From: Streptomyces lydicus
Lineage (GTDB): Bacteria > Actinomycetota > Actinomycetes > Streptomycetales > Streptomycetaceae
DNA: 64,000 bases
Direction: 5' to 3'
Assembly: GCF_004125265.1 (NCBI RefSeq)
Contig: NZ_RDTE01000003.1
Span: forward strand, 3,472,001 to 3,536,000
Part shown: positions 42,180-49,820 of the stretch, in pieces
Numbering within the stretch: position 1 is the first letter of the stretch
Layout: each line of letters starts with the position of its first letter
Program-made: the position numbers and the translations under genes
The notes under the pieces: model-generated
What the model was told of the DNA's origin: nothing
Databases searched by the model: none
What the model saw: the letters and a program-made list of their open reading frames with translations, nothing else

Positions 42180-43394
42180 ATGGAGTTGTCCGAGGAACCC
42201 GGCATCGGTGAGCGCATCGCCCGGCTGCGCATACGCCGGAAGCTGACGCAGGAGGCCCTCGCCGAGCGGGCGGGCCTGTGCGTCGACACCGTCCGGAAGC
42301 TCGAACAGGGTGTACGCCGCACGGCGCGGCTCGCGACGCTCAACGCGCTGGCCAGAGCCCTGGACGTGGAGCCGTCCGCGCTCGCCGGGCAGCCCGCCAC
42401 CTTCGAGGTGCGCAGCGAGGGCGAACAGCCCTCCGTCCTGGCGCTGCGCCAGGCCGTCGCGCCCGTGTCCGACCTGCTGGGCGGTGATCCGGACCCCGAG
42501 GACCCGCTGGGCATCGCGGCGCTGCAGGCCTCCCTGCGTTCGACGGAACGCATCCGCCGCGAGGGACGGATGGCGGAAATCGGCGCACTGCTTCCGCAGT
42601 TGATCAGGGATGCCAAGGCGGCCGCTCACGCCACCACCGGCGCCGAGGCCGCCGCGGCCCACTCGGTCCTGGCCGAGGCCTATCAGGTCGCCGCCACGAC
42701 GCTGACGGCGCTGGGCAAGGAGGACGCCGCCTTCACCGCCCTGGAACGGTCGATGACGGCGGCGGCCCGGGGAGACGATCCCCACCTGGAGACCGCCGGC
42801 TTCTCCAGCCTTGCCTGGGTACTCACCAAGCAGGGGCGGCTGGCGGACGCCGAACGCGTCGCGCTGAACGCCGCCGAACGCATCGAGCCGGGCTTCCGCT
42901 CCCCACCGCTCGAACTGGCCCTGTGGGGAGTCCTGCTGCTCCGTGCGGCAACGGCCGCGGTCCGCCTGGAGCGACGCGACACGGTACGGGATCTGCTCAC
43001 GATGGCGAGCGCGGCGGCGGCCAGGATCGGCACGGACCGTCTCGACTACGCGACGCCGTTCGGCCCGACCAACGTCGGGGTGGCCAGGGTCAACTTCCTG
43101 GTGGAGATGGAGGAGAGCGCCGAGGCACTGCGCACCGCGCGCACCGTCCCCGAGCTGCACACGCTGCCCCCGACCTGGCGCGCGCGGTGCCACGTGGACC
43201 GCGCCCTGGCCTTCACCGACCTGCGCAAGGACGACGGCGCGGTGCAGGCGCTGCTCGCCGCCGAGCGCACCGCCCCGGAATGGATGCGCTACCACTCCAC
43301 GAGCCGCCGTCTGGTGGCCGACCTCCGCCACCGCGAACGCCGGCGCACCTCACCGCTCACGGAGCTGGCCGACCGTCTCGCTCTCGACGGGTAG
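42180..43394 (+). CDS. XRE-family regulator with TPR-like sensor domain
   Basis: 404 residues. An N-terminal helix-turn-helix (IARLRIRRKLTQEALAERAG) is followed by a ~320-residue all-helical domain with tetratricopeptide-like units (AAHSVLAEAYQVAATTLTAL, AAFTALERSMTAAARGD). This architecture resembles peptide- or metabolite-sensing regulators (PlcR/Rgg-like and streptomycete TPR regulators). ATG at 42180 follows GCGGGGGTGGCC. Downstream on the same strand is a very short ORF overlapping a conserved 103-residue protein, a grouping seen in other streptomycete XRE clusters. Targets unknown. Confidence 0.88.
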   Translation: MELSEEPGIGERIARLRIRRKLTQEALAERAGLCVDTVRKLEQGVRRTARLATLNALARALDVEPSALAGQPATFEVRSEGEQPSVLALRQAVAPVSDLLGGDPDPEDPLGIAALQASLRSTERIRREGRMAEIGALLPQLIRDAKAAAHATTGAEAAAAHSVLAEAYQVAATTLTALGKEDAAFTALERSMTAAARGDDPHLETAGFSSLAWVLTKQGRLADAERVALNAAERIEPGFRSPPLELALWGVLLLRAATAAVRLERRDTVRDLLTMASAAAARIGTDRLDYATPFGPTNVGVARVNFLVEMEESAEALRTARTVPELHTLPPTWRARCHVDRALAFTDLRKDDGAVQALLAAERTAPEWMRYHSTSRRLVADLRHRERRRTSPLTELADRLALDG

Positions 43395-43541
43395 GACAGG
43401 GCGTCCCAGCAGGGGCGGAAAGTGGCACAGCACGTCACTGTCCGGGTCGCGGGCCCGCGCCTGGCGTTGCCGCACCGTCAGGAAGGACGGGCCCCGCCGT
43501 CCTTGACGGCCCGGGCATGCCACCCACGAAAGCAGGTCGAC

Positions 43542-43616
43542 ATGACCCACGCTCCCCCCGCCCGCCACCCCCTCCGTACGCACCGGCAAAACGCACAAGC
43601 GGAGGGCGGCCGATGA
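43542..43616 (+). CDS. Possible small peptide coupled to the downstream gene
   Basis: 24 codons, MTHAPPARHPLRTHRQNAQA then EGGR, from an ATG with a weak AGCAGGTCGAC ribosome binding site. Its TGA overlaps the ATG of the next gene (ATGA). A longer in-frame version from GTG at 43422 (64 codons) has no ribosome binding site. It may be a real small Arg/His-rich peptide, possibly the partner of the upstream TPR regulator, or only a coupling leader. Confidence 0.35.
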   Translation: MTHAPPARHPLRTHRQNAQAEGGR

Positions 43617-43924
43617 GCACACCCGGCACCCCCCGGCTGCTCCCCTGGACCGGTCAGGACGGCAAACCCTGCTATCTCCTCACGGACCGGGAGGACAGCC
43701 CGCTGTCCCGGCGTGCCGATCAGATCGAGGCGCTGCAACTCAGGATGGCGGCGGGACTGCTGGAGCACGCGCGGGTTCTGATCGACGATCCGGCGGTGGA
43801 TGCACGGCAGTTGCGGTTTTTGTCGGCTCAACTCAGGACCGCACTGCAGGACGTTCTACGGGTCGCGCAGAGCCGCGGCGCCCGGTCAGCCGACGATGAC
43901 GTCCCGTCTGACCTGGGGTTTTGA
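43613..43924 (+). CDS. Small conserved protein downstream of the XRE regulator
   Basis: 103 residues. The N-terminus RLLPWTGQDGKPCYLLTDRE and the helical core LQLRMAAGLLEHARVLID and LRFLSAQLRTALQDVLRVAQ suggest a short beta-hairpin plus a three-helix bundle. It ends with an acidic DDDVPSDLGF. Homologues sit beside XRE regulators in Streptomyces; function unknown. ATG at 43613 follows GCGGAGGGCGGCCG and overlaps the stop of the short ORF. A pair of perfect hairpins just downstream ends the transcript. Confidence 0.75.
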   Translation: MSTPGTPRLLPWTGQDGKPCYLLTDREDSPLSRRADQIEALQLRMAAGLLEHARVLIDDPAVDARQLRFLSAQLRTALQDVLRVAQSRGARSADDDVPSDLGF

Positions 43925-43947
43925 GGAGCCGCCAGGGCGCCTGCCGG

Positions 43948-43987
43948 GCGTGCGGGGGAGATCCCCCTCCGGAACGCCCCCGCACGC
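43948..43987 (+). terminator. First of two terminator hairpins after the 103-residue gene
   Basis: GCGTGCGGGGG and CCCCCGCACGC form a perfect 11-bp stem with an 18-base loop. Confidence 0.7.
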
Positions 43988-43992
43988 ACGAA

Positions 43993-44025
43993 GCGGCCGC
44001 CGCGTGTGGGGGTCGCGGCGGCCGC
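43993..44025 (+). terminator. Second terminator hairpin
   Basis: GCGGCCGCCGCG and CGCGGCGGCCGC form a perfect 12-bp stem with a 9-base loop, directly after the first hairpin. Confidence 0.7.
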
Positions 44026-44260
44026 CGATGTGAACTGCAACGCGTCTTGGGCCCATGGCCTCTTCAGTGGTGCAGCATGTGAACAACTCTGCCCGTGGGG
44101 GCATCCCCGCGGCATCCTCCAGAGGTCGCGGGCTCACCCCCGCCGCTCGGCGGGGGTACGGGGCCGCCACAGGGCGGTCCCGTACGGCAGGGAAGCGGAA
44201 TCGCGCGACGCCGGGCGGTTTTGCGAGCTCGAATGGGCGCGGAGGAGAAAGGGGCGGCCG

Positions 44261-44923
44261 GTGATCCGTGTCGCTGTGGTGGACGACGAGCGGCTGGTCA
44301 GATCCGGACTGCGGATGATCCTGGGGACCGACCCGGACATCGAGATGGTCGCGGACTGCAGCGGCGCCGAGGCCGTGGACACCGTGCTGCGGTGCGCAGC
44401 CGAGGTCGTGCTGCTGGACATCCGGATGCCGGACGTGGACGGGCTGACCGTCCTGCGCCGGCTGCGCGCCACCCCGAATCCGCCCGTGGTGGCGATGCTG
44501 ACCACCTTCGACGCCCAGGAGTACCTGACGGCGGCGCTGCGCGAAGGCGCGGCCGGGTTTCTGCTCAAGGACTCCGATCCGGAACAACTCGTACGGGCCG
44601 TGAGGACGCTGGCGGCGGGCGGCAGTGTGCTCGATCCCGGGGTCACCCGGGCGGTGATCGGGGGCTATCTGACCGCCGAGGACCAGGCCTCCGCGAACCG
44701 GGCGGTGAGCGGGCTGACCCCGCGGGAGTCCGAGGTGCTGGCCCTGCTCGGCGAGGGCCTGGCCAACGCCCAGATAGCCGACCGGATGGGGCTCGCCCCC
44801 AGTACGGTCAAGGACCATGTGCGCGCCCTGCTGGGGAAGTTGGGCGGGATCAACCGCATCCAGGCGGCCATCGTGGCCGACCGGGCGGGTCTGGTGGCAA
44901 GCGACCCCAGGGGGTCGTGGTGA
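44261..44923 (+). CDS. LuxR-family response regulator (DesR-like)
   Basis: 220 residues. The receiver domain has VAVVDDERLVRSGL, the phosphoacceptor in VLLDIRMPDVDGL and the lysine in GFLLKDSDP. A LuxR helix-turn-helix follows (LTPRESEVLALLGEGLANAQ). GTG at 44261 is set by GGAGGAGAAAGGGG; open sequence upstream is not coding. It is the partner of the histidine kinase whose GTG overlaps its TGA (GTGA), so the pair is translationally coupled. Confidence 0.93.
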   Translation: MIRVAVVDDERLVRSGLRMILGTDPDIEMVADCSGAEAVDTVLRCAAEVVLLDIRMPDVDGLTVLRRLRATPNPPVVAMLTTFDAQEYLTAALREGAAGFLLKDSDPEQLVRAVRTLAAGGSVLDPGVTRAVIGGYLTAEDQASANRAVSGLTPRESEVLALLGEGLANAQIADRMGLAPSTVKDHVRALLGKLGGINRIQAAIVADRAGLVASDPRGSW

Positions 44924-46398
44924 GAACCAGGGGCGGGAGCGGCAGGGGGAACGGCAGAGGCAGCGGGGGCGGGGACGGCAGAGGGAACGGTTCTGCGGCG
45001 TCCCGCCGAGAAACGTCCGGCCCGGGGACACCGGGCAACCGGGGGACGTCCGACAGCCGCGGAACCTCCGGCCGGGACGCGCTGGCGCCCCGCACCGGCA
45101 TGGCGCGGGCGCTGACCCGCGGACCGGTCGGACGGCGGCTGCGCAAGACGGCCCCGCTGGCGGTCCCCGTTCTGCTGGCAATCGCCGACGCGATGCTGGT
45201 CAACGGCATCGACCTCGACCTGGAGGTGGGCGTCTCGATGGCGGCGGCGGCCGCCCTGCTGGTGCGCCGCCGCTTCCCGCTGCTGGTCTTCCTCTTCACC
45301 CTTCCCGGGCTCTACATCGGCTACATCTGGTTCGCGCCGATGATCGCGCTCTACACCCTGGCCGCCCTCCGGCCCGGCCGGGCCCGGCTCGGCGGCTGTG
45401 CGCTGCTGCTGATCGCCGCGCACTTCTTCCCGTATCCGATCTCCGACTTCGAACTCACCGCGTACCGGGAGAACACCCTGGTACTGATCGACGCCAGCGT
45501 CACCTCGGCCGCCCCCATCGCCCTGGGGCTGCTGGTGCGCACCCGCCGGGAACTGGCCTCCCGCGTCGAGGACCTGACCCGGAGCCTGCGCCGTGAGCAC
45601 CGGCTGCTCGCCGACCGGGTCAAGACCACCGAACGCGCCCGGCTCGCCCGTGAGATGCACGACGTGGTGGCCCATCAGGTCAGCCTGATCAGCCTGCAGG
45701 CGGGTGCGGTGCAGGTGAGCACCGAGGACGCGGAGGCGCGCGCGGGTGCCAGGACGATCCGGGAGCTGTCCGTACGGACGCTGGAAGAGCTGCGGCACAT
45801 GGTGGGCGTGCTGCGGGCGGACAGCGGCGAGGCGGCGGAGGCGCGCGACCTGGCTCCCCAGCCGGACCTGGAGGAGCTGCCGCGGCTGATCGAGATGAGC
45901 GCGCTGGATGTGACGTACGAGCGCGGAGTGGTGGCCGGTGCCGGCGGGGCGAGCGGCGCGAAGACGGTGGAGCGGGCGGCCTTCCGCACGGTCCAGGAGG
46001 CGCTGACCAACGTCCGCAAGCATGCTCCGGGGGCGCGGGTACGGGTGCGGGTGGATCCGGTGGACACGGTCCGGGGCCTGGCGGCGGACGGGGCCGAGGG
46101 GGCTGACGGGACACAGGCGGCCGACCGGGCAGGGGCTGCGGACGGAGTGGCGGCGGCCGACGGGGGCCGTACGCCGCACGGGCTGCGGGTGGAGATACGC
46201 AACGGGCCGCCGGACGCGACGGCGACGGTCCCCGCGCTTCCCGGGGGCGGACACGGTCTGGTGGGGCTGCGCGAGCGCGCACAGATCCTCGGCGGAACGC
46301 TGGAGGCGCGGCGTACCTCCGACGGCGGCTTCGTCGTACGGGCGGAATTCCCGTACGAAGCGGGGCGAAGCGAGGCTGAGCAGGGCGAAGTGAGGTAA
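44920..46398 (+). CDS. DesK-type sensor histidine kinase
   Basis: 492 residues. A ~50-residue Gly/Arg/Ser-rich cytoplasmic tail comes first. Four to five membrane helices follow (LAVPVLLAIADAMLV, LLVFLFTLPGLYIGYIW, VLIDASVTSAAPIALGLLV). The HisKA_3 phosphoacceptor lies in RARLAREMHDVVAHQVSLIS and the HATPase domain in QEALTNVRKHAPGARV and GGGHGLVGLRERAQILGG. A low-complexity insertion (DGAEGADGTQAADRAGAADG) interrupts the ATPase domain. The GTG at 44920 overlaps the response regulator stop; a GTG three bases earlier is possible. Stimulus unknown. Confidence 0.92.
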   Translation: MRTRGGSGRGNGRGSGGGDGRGNGSAASRRETSGPGTPGNRGTSDSRGTSGRDALAPRTGMARALTRGPVGRRLRKTAPLAVPVLLAIADAMLVNGIDLDLEVGVSMAAAAALLVRRRFPLLVFLFTLPGLYIGYIWFAPMIALYTLAALRPGRARLGGCALLLIAAHFFPYPISDFELTAYRENTLVLIDASVTSAAPIALGLLVRTRRELASRVEDLTRSLRREHRLLADRVKTTERARLAREMHDVVAHQVSLISLQAGAVQVSTEDAEARAGARTIRELSVRTLEELRHMVGVLRADSGEAAEARDLAPQPDLEELPRLIEMSALDVTYERGVVAGAGGASGAKTVERAAFRTVQEALTNVRKHAPGARVRVRVDPVDTVRGLAADGAEGADGTQAADRAGAADGVAAADGGRTPHGLRVEIRNGPPDATATVPALPGGGHGLVGLRERAQILGGTLEARRTSDGGFVVRAEFPYEAGRSEAEQGEVR

Positions 46399-46540
46399 GG
46401 CGGGGCGGGAGCCAAGAGCGCGAGCCAGGGGCGGGAGCGGCGGCCGGGGACCGGGTCCGGTCCCGGTGCCGGAGGCGTGGGCCCGGAGCCTCGGCCCGAG
46501 GCGCGGGAAGCGTCAGGGCGAAGGCGTCGAGGCGAAGCCG

Positions 46541-46915
46541 TCAGGCGGAGAGCGGTGCGGCGGCCTCGTCGACGGCGGTGCGCAGGTCCGGGTAGACCTC
46601 GAAGAGCCGGCGCACGCCCAGCGCGGCCAGCACCCGGTTGACGTGTGAGCCGTCCACGGCCCCCTGGGCGGGCAGGATCAGCCGCAGCCGCCCCTGGCAG
46701 GAGCGCATCAAGCGGCGGGCGGCGATCAGTACGCCGACACCGCTGGAATCGCAGAACCGCACCTCGGAGAGATCGAGCACCAGAGATCTCCGCCCGTCCG
46801 CCACCGCGTCGTGCACATGCTGGCGCACCGCCGGTGAGGTGACCAGGTCCATCTCACCGGACACCTGGAGTACGGCCCAGGGGCCCTTTTCGTCCTCTGC
46901 CACCTTCAACGACAC
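46541..46915 (-). CDS. STAS-domain anti-sigma factor antagonist
   Basis: 124 residues. The phosphorylatable serine is in RFCDSSGVGVLIAAR, as in SpoIIAA/RsbV. VLQVSGEMDLVTSPAVRQHV is the typical first half of the fold. Such proteins bind RsbW-type kinases and free sigma factors. GTG at 46915 was chosen because the fold is complete from there; AAAGG lies 11 bases upstream. It is convergent with the kinase gene at 44920 and divergent from the sigma factor at 47398. No RsbW-type kinase is in the window. Confidence 0.9.
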   Translation of the reverse strand: MSLKVAEDEKGPWAVLQVSGEMDLVTSPAVRQHVHDAVADGRRSLVLDLSEVRFCDSSGVGVLIAARRLMRSCQGRLRLILPAQGAVDGSHVNRVLAALGVRRLFEVYPDLRTAVDEAAAPLSA

Positions 46916-47249
46916 GCGCTCGAAGCCTTTCGCTCGCTTTCCTGCCGGATGATTACGGACCGCATCCGGAACTCATCCTTCCCCGCCTCGACTGCCCGGC
47001 CCCTCACCCCTGAAACTCTTCCGAATCCTTGGCCCAACAGGCAGTACGCCTAAGGCTATGCCCCGAAGAGCACAGCTCTTCGCCGAGAACCGGTCACACA
47101 CGGATAACACATGGCCCCATACGGGCATGAACGATCCGCATCGATCCTCAGCGATCGGGCATTATCGCCACAAAGCGAGGGCACCGGTCCGTCAGGGCTT
47201 TACCATCCCCGTACCCCTCGGGGCTCGGTTTGCCGCAAAGGAGCGTGCG
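46916..47249. other. Divergent intergenic region upstream of the STAS and sigma genes
   Basis: 334 bp, less GC-rich than average. CGAAGAGC-ACA-GCTCTTCG (47064-47082) is a perfect 8-bp dyad just downstream of the TACGCC/TAAGGCTAT sequence at 47046-47059, so it may be an operator at a promoter. No gene is evident. Confidence 0.45.
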
Positions 47250-47351
47250 TTGTCAGACCCGCGCATTACATTCGAGGGCACGGCGGGTCCTGTGACGGTG
47301 CACACAGGTCCGGGCATGCAGATGCATCCGGGCAGGCGGGTGCAGGAGTGA
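47250..47351 (+). CDS. Possible 33-residue protein upstream of the sigma factor
   Basis: TTG start with a good AAAGGAG ribosome binding site 6 bases upstream, encoding SDPRITFEGTAGPVTVHTGP and GMQMHPGRRVQE. It ends 46 bp before the sigma factor ATG on the same strand. The unusually good ribosome binding site and non-random Gly/Thr/His content argue for translation. No family is recognised. Confidence 0.45.
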   Translation: MSDPRITFEGTAGPVTVHTGPGMQMHPGRRVQE

Positions 47352-47397
47352 CGGCAGAGGTGTGAGCCCGGAGGCGCCGGGCAGGGATGGGGATCCG

Positions 47398-48654
47398 ATG
47401 GGACACGACGCCCCACCGCGGTGGGACAGGCGGATGCAGCAGCGGCTCGCCCACGGCGAGGCGGCCGCGCTGGGTGAGCTCTACGACCGCTTCGCCTCTC
47501 TGGTGCACAGCCTCGCCTACCGCGTCCTGGACGACGAGGACGCCGCCGACCGCGTGACCCGCGAAGTGTTCGGCTATATCTGGGAGCACCCGGATTCCTA
47601 CGACCCCAAGCAGGGCCCGCTGCGTTCCTGGGTCGCCGGCGTCACCCGCCATCAGGCCGTCCAGCGGCTGCGCCAGGCCGAGGCGGCCTCGGCGCGCGAC
47701 TGCGGACCCGACGCCCCCGCGCCCGCCGAAATAGAGCAGAAGATCCGCGAGGCCTCCACCGCGGCCCGCGCCGACTTCATCGTCACGTCCATGCCCGCGC
47801 CCCTGCGGGCCGCCCTGGAGCTGGCGTACTTCCAGCGCCGCGACTACCGCCAGACCGCCGCCGACCTCGGCGTCACGGAGGACGAGGCCCGGCGCCGGCT
47901 CCGCCTGGGCCTGCAGCTGCTGTCCACCGCCCACAACCACCAGGCCCTGCCACCCGCCCACCGCTCCGCACCCGCCCCGCGCTCCGCACCCGCCTCGTCC
48001 CACGGATCGCAGGCGCCGCGCACTCCCCGCGGAGCGCGCCCACCGCACTCCCCGCACACCGGCCCCGGGACCTCCGCGCCGCCCGGCGGCCCGGCGGCCC
48101 GGGACACGGACGGTCCCGGTGAACGGCCCGGACGAATGGGACGGCCGCGAGCTGCCCGGCAGCCCCGGCGAACGGCCGCGGATACCCTCCCCGCGCACCG
48201 CGGCCGAGGACCACGGCCCGCTCCCCGACGAGCTGCCGGTACCGGTCCGCGACCCGGCGTCGGAAACCGGCGAGGGCCCCCGCGAACCGGAACCGGAAGC
48301 CGAGCCCGTGACCGAGCTGCCCGCCGCCGTCCCTCGCCCCGCACCGGCGGCCGGCCCGCAGCACCGGATCCTCAAGTCGCTGCTCGGCGCCTGGGCGCTG
48401 TCGGCCTGCTCCGCCGAGGAGACCGCCGCGGTCGAGGCGCATCTGACCGACTGCGCCTCCTGCGCGGACGAGGCGCTGCGGCTGCGCGATGCCGTAGGGC
48501 TGCTGCACCCCGCCGACAGCCTCGACCTCGATCCGCTGCTGCGCTCCCGGGTGCTGGAGGGCTGCCTGGGCCGCCGCCCGGCCCGTATCCCGGTGCCCGA
48601 GTGGGCGACGCCGTACGACGCGGAGACCGCCAAACTGGACGCCCTGCTGCGTGA
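47398..48654 (+). CDS. ECF-like sigma factor with a long C-terminal overlap
   Basis: The frame gives 418 residues, but the sigma core is only ~180: region 2 (LGELYDRFASLVHSLAYRVL, GPLRSWVAGVTRHQAVQRLR) and region 4 (LRAALELAYFQRRDYRQTAA, GVTEDEARRRLRLGLQLL). A Pro/Ser/Arg-rich tail with good codon bias runs to ~48118. From there to 48654 the same frame stays open only as a shadow of the following gene, with poor codon bias, so the C-terminal half is probably not a normal domain. Either the stop has been lost by a frameshift in the tail or the long overlap is real. ATG at 47398 follows GGGATGGGGATCCG; a GTG at 47362 is possible. The downstream gene is its likely anti-sigma factor. Confidence 0.8.
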   Translation: MGHDAPPRWDRRMQQRLAHGEAAALGELYDRFASLVHSLAYRVLDDEDAADRVTREVFGYIWEHPDSYDPKQGPLRSWVAGVTRHQAVQRLRQAEAASARDCGPDAPAPAEIEQKIREASTAARADFIVTSMPAPLRAALELAYFQRRDYRQTAADLGVTEDEARRRLRLGLQLLSTAHNHQALPPAHRSAPAPRSAPASSHGSQAPRTPRGARPPHSPHTGPGTSAPPGGPAARDTDGPGERPGRMGRPRAARQPRRTAADTLPAHRGRGPRPAPRRAAGTGPRPGVGNRRGPPRTGTGSRARDRAARRRPSPRTGGRPAAPDPQVAARRLGAVGLLRRGDRRGRGASDRLRLLRGRGAAAARCRRAAAPRRQPRPRSAAALPGAGGLPGPPPGPYPGARVGDAVRRGDRQTGRPAA

Positions 48655-49462
48655 CATGGGCGAGGCGGAGTGGCGCACTCCGGTGCGGCTGCGCTGGTTC
48701 GAGGGGGAGCGCCAGGTCGGGCGGGAGTCGACCGTCGCCGGCGTCATGGGGCATCTGATGGCGGTCGACGGCCTGGTCGCGACGGCTCTCGGGCTGCCCG
48801 ACCCGCTCGGCACGACCGCCCCGCCGGGCACCCCGGATCCCCTGGTCCGTACGGAAACGTTCTGGCGGACGCCCGCCGAGGAGCACAGCCCACCCGCCCT
48901 GCGCGCACCGTGGCGCGACCAGAGCTATGCGCTGATACGGCAGGTGTCGTTCGCCGGCGACAGGGTGGCCGAGCTCGCCGTGCCGTACGGGGACTTCCGG
49001 CTCACGCTGCGCGACGCGTTCCTGGACCGCGCCTTCGAGTGCTGGGTGCACGCCGGGGACATCGCTGAGGCGGTGGACTATCCGTACGTGCCCCCGGCCG
49101 CCGGGCATCTCCACCTGATGGTCGACCTCGCCGCCCGGCTGCTGCCCAGCGCGCTGGCCGACCGCCGGCGGGCCGGGCTGGCCGCGCCGCCCCAGCGGCT
49201 GGTCGAGGCGGGCGCCCCGGGCCGTACGCTCCATCTGGAGATCGAGGGCAACGGCGGCGGGCACTGGTACATAGCCCTGGACTCACCGGCCGCGCTCGGC
49301 ACCCCGGAGCGCACCGTCGCCCATATCGCCCTGGACAGCGCCGAGTTCTGCCAGCTGGCCGCGGGCCACATCTCCCCCGAGGAGGCCGCGGCAGGTCAGA
49401 ACGGCGAGCGGGACGCGATCCGCGATGTGCTCTTCGCGACCGCGTCGCTGTCGCGGCTCTAG
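48119..49462 (+). CDS. Zinc-finger (zf-HC2) anti-sigma-like protein with MDMPI domain
   Basis: 447 residues from GTG at 48119. After ~70 acidic Pro-rich residues comes a zf-HC2 zinc finger (VEAHLTDCASCADEALR), the module by which ZAS anti-sigma factors bind sigma. A maleylpyruvate isomerase-like (MDMPI/DinB fold) domain follows (VRLRWFEGERQVGRESTVAG, VMGHLMAVDGLVATAL) and then an MDMPI C-terminal domain (GRTLHLEIEGNGGGHWYIAL). Fusion of a zinc finger with MDMPI is known in actinobacteria and suggests a thiol- or ligand-sensing anti-sigma factor. It overlaps the open frame of the sigma factor by 536 bases. Confidence 0.87.
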   Translation: MNGPDEWDGRELPGSPGERPRIPSPRTAAEDHGPLPDELPVPVRDPASETGEGPREPEPEAEPVTELPAAVPRPAPAAGPQHRILKSLLGAWALSACSAEETAAVEAHLTDCASCADEALRLRDAVGLLHPADSLDLDPLLRSRVLEGCLGRRPARIPVPEWATPYDAETAKLDALLRDMGEAEWRTPVRLRWFEGERQVGRESTVAGVMGHLMAVDGLVATALGLPDPLGTTAPPGTPDPLVRTETFWRTPAEEHSPPALRAPWRDQSYALIRQVSFAGDRVAELAVPYGDFRLTLRDAFLDRAFECWVHAGDIAEAVDYPYVPPAAGHLHLMVDLAARLLPSALADRRRAGLAAPPQRLVEAGAPGRTLHLEIEGNGGGHWYIALDSPAALGTPERTVAHIALDSAEFCQLAAGHISPEEAAAGQNGERDAIRDVLFATASLSRL

Positions 49463-49820
49463 GGGGCTCTGGACTCTGGGGCTCTGCAGATCCGGAGCCG
49501 GGCCCCAGCTGGGCTCTGGGGCTCTAGGGATCCGGGGCCGGGCTCCCGGGAGCGTCCGCCAGAGGGAGTGGGCCTGCCAGTAGGGGGCGGTCGAACGTGT
49601 CCCGTAGGGGGTCCGAGCGCCCCCTCGGGGCCACAACGCGAGAGGTGCGGAAGGTATTCCGGGTCGGAAGACCATTCCGGGCCGGAAGGCCATTCCAGGT
49701 CGGAAAGGTATTCCGGGTCGGAAAACCATTCCAGGTCGGAAGGTATTCCGGATCGGAAGGCACTCCAGGTCGGAAGGTACTCCGCCCCGGAAACCACTCC
49801 GCCGCCGTGGGACGACGCCC
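49463..49820. repeat. Minisatellite and longer direct repeats between convergent genes
   Basis: Two parts. 49463-49560 holds two imperfect ~37-base copies centred on GGGGCTCT and ATCCGG-GCCGGGC. 49649-49805 holds about nine tandem 17-18-base units related to GGTATTCCGGGTCGGAA. The unit length is mixed (17 and 18), so no single frame is conserved and the array is unlikely to code for protein. Confidence 0.9.

Noticed and set aside
42923..43612. Upstream extension of the 103-residue gene
   Set aside because: It overlaps the XRE gene in another frame; GCGGAGGG-ATG at 43613 is a far better start.
44095..44920. Upstream extension of the sensor kinase frame
   Set aside because: It overlaps the response regulator in another frame; the GTGA overlap sets the start at 44920.
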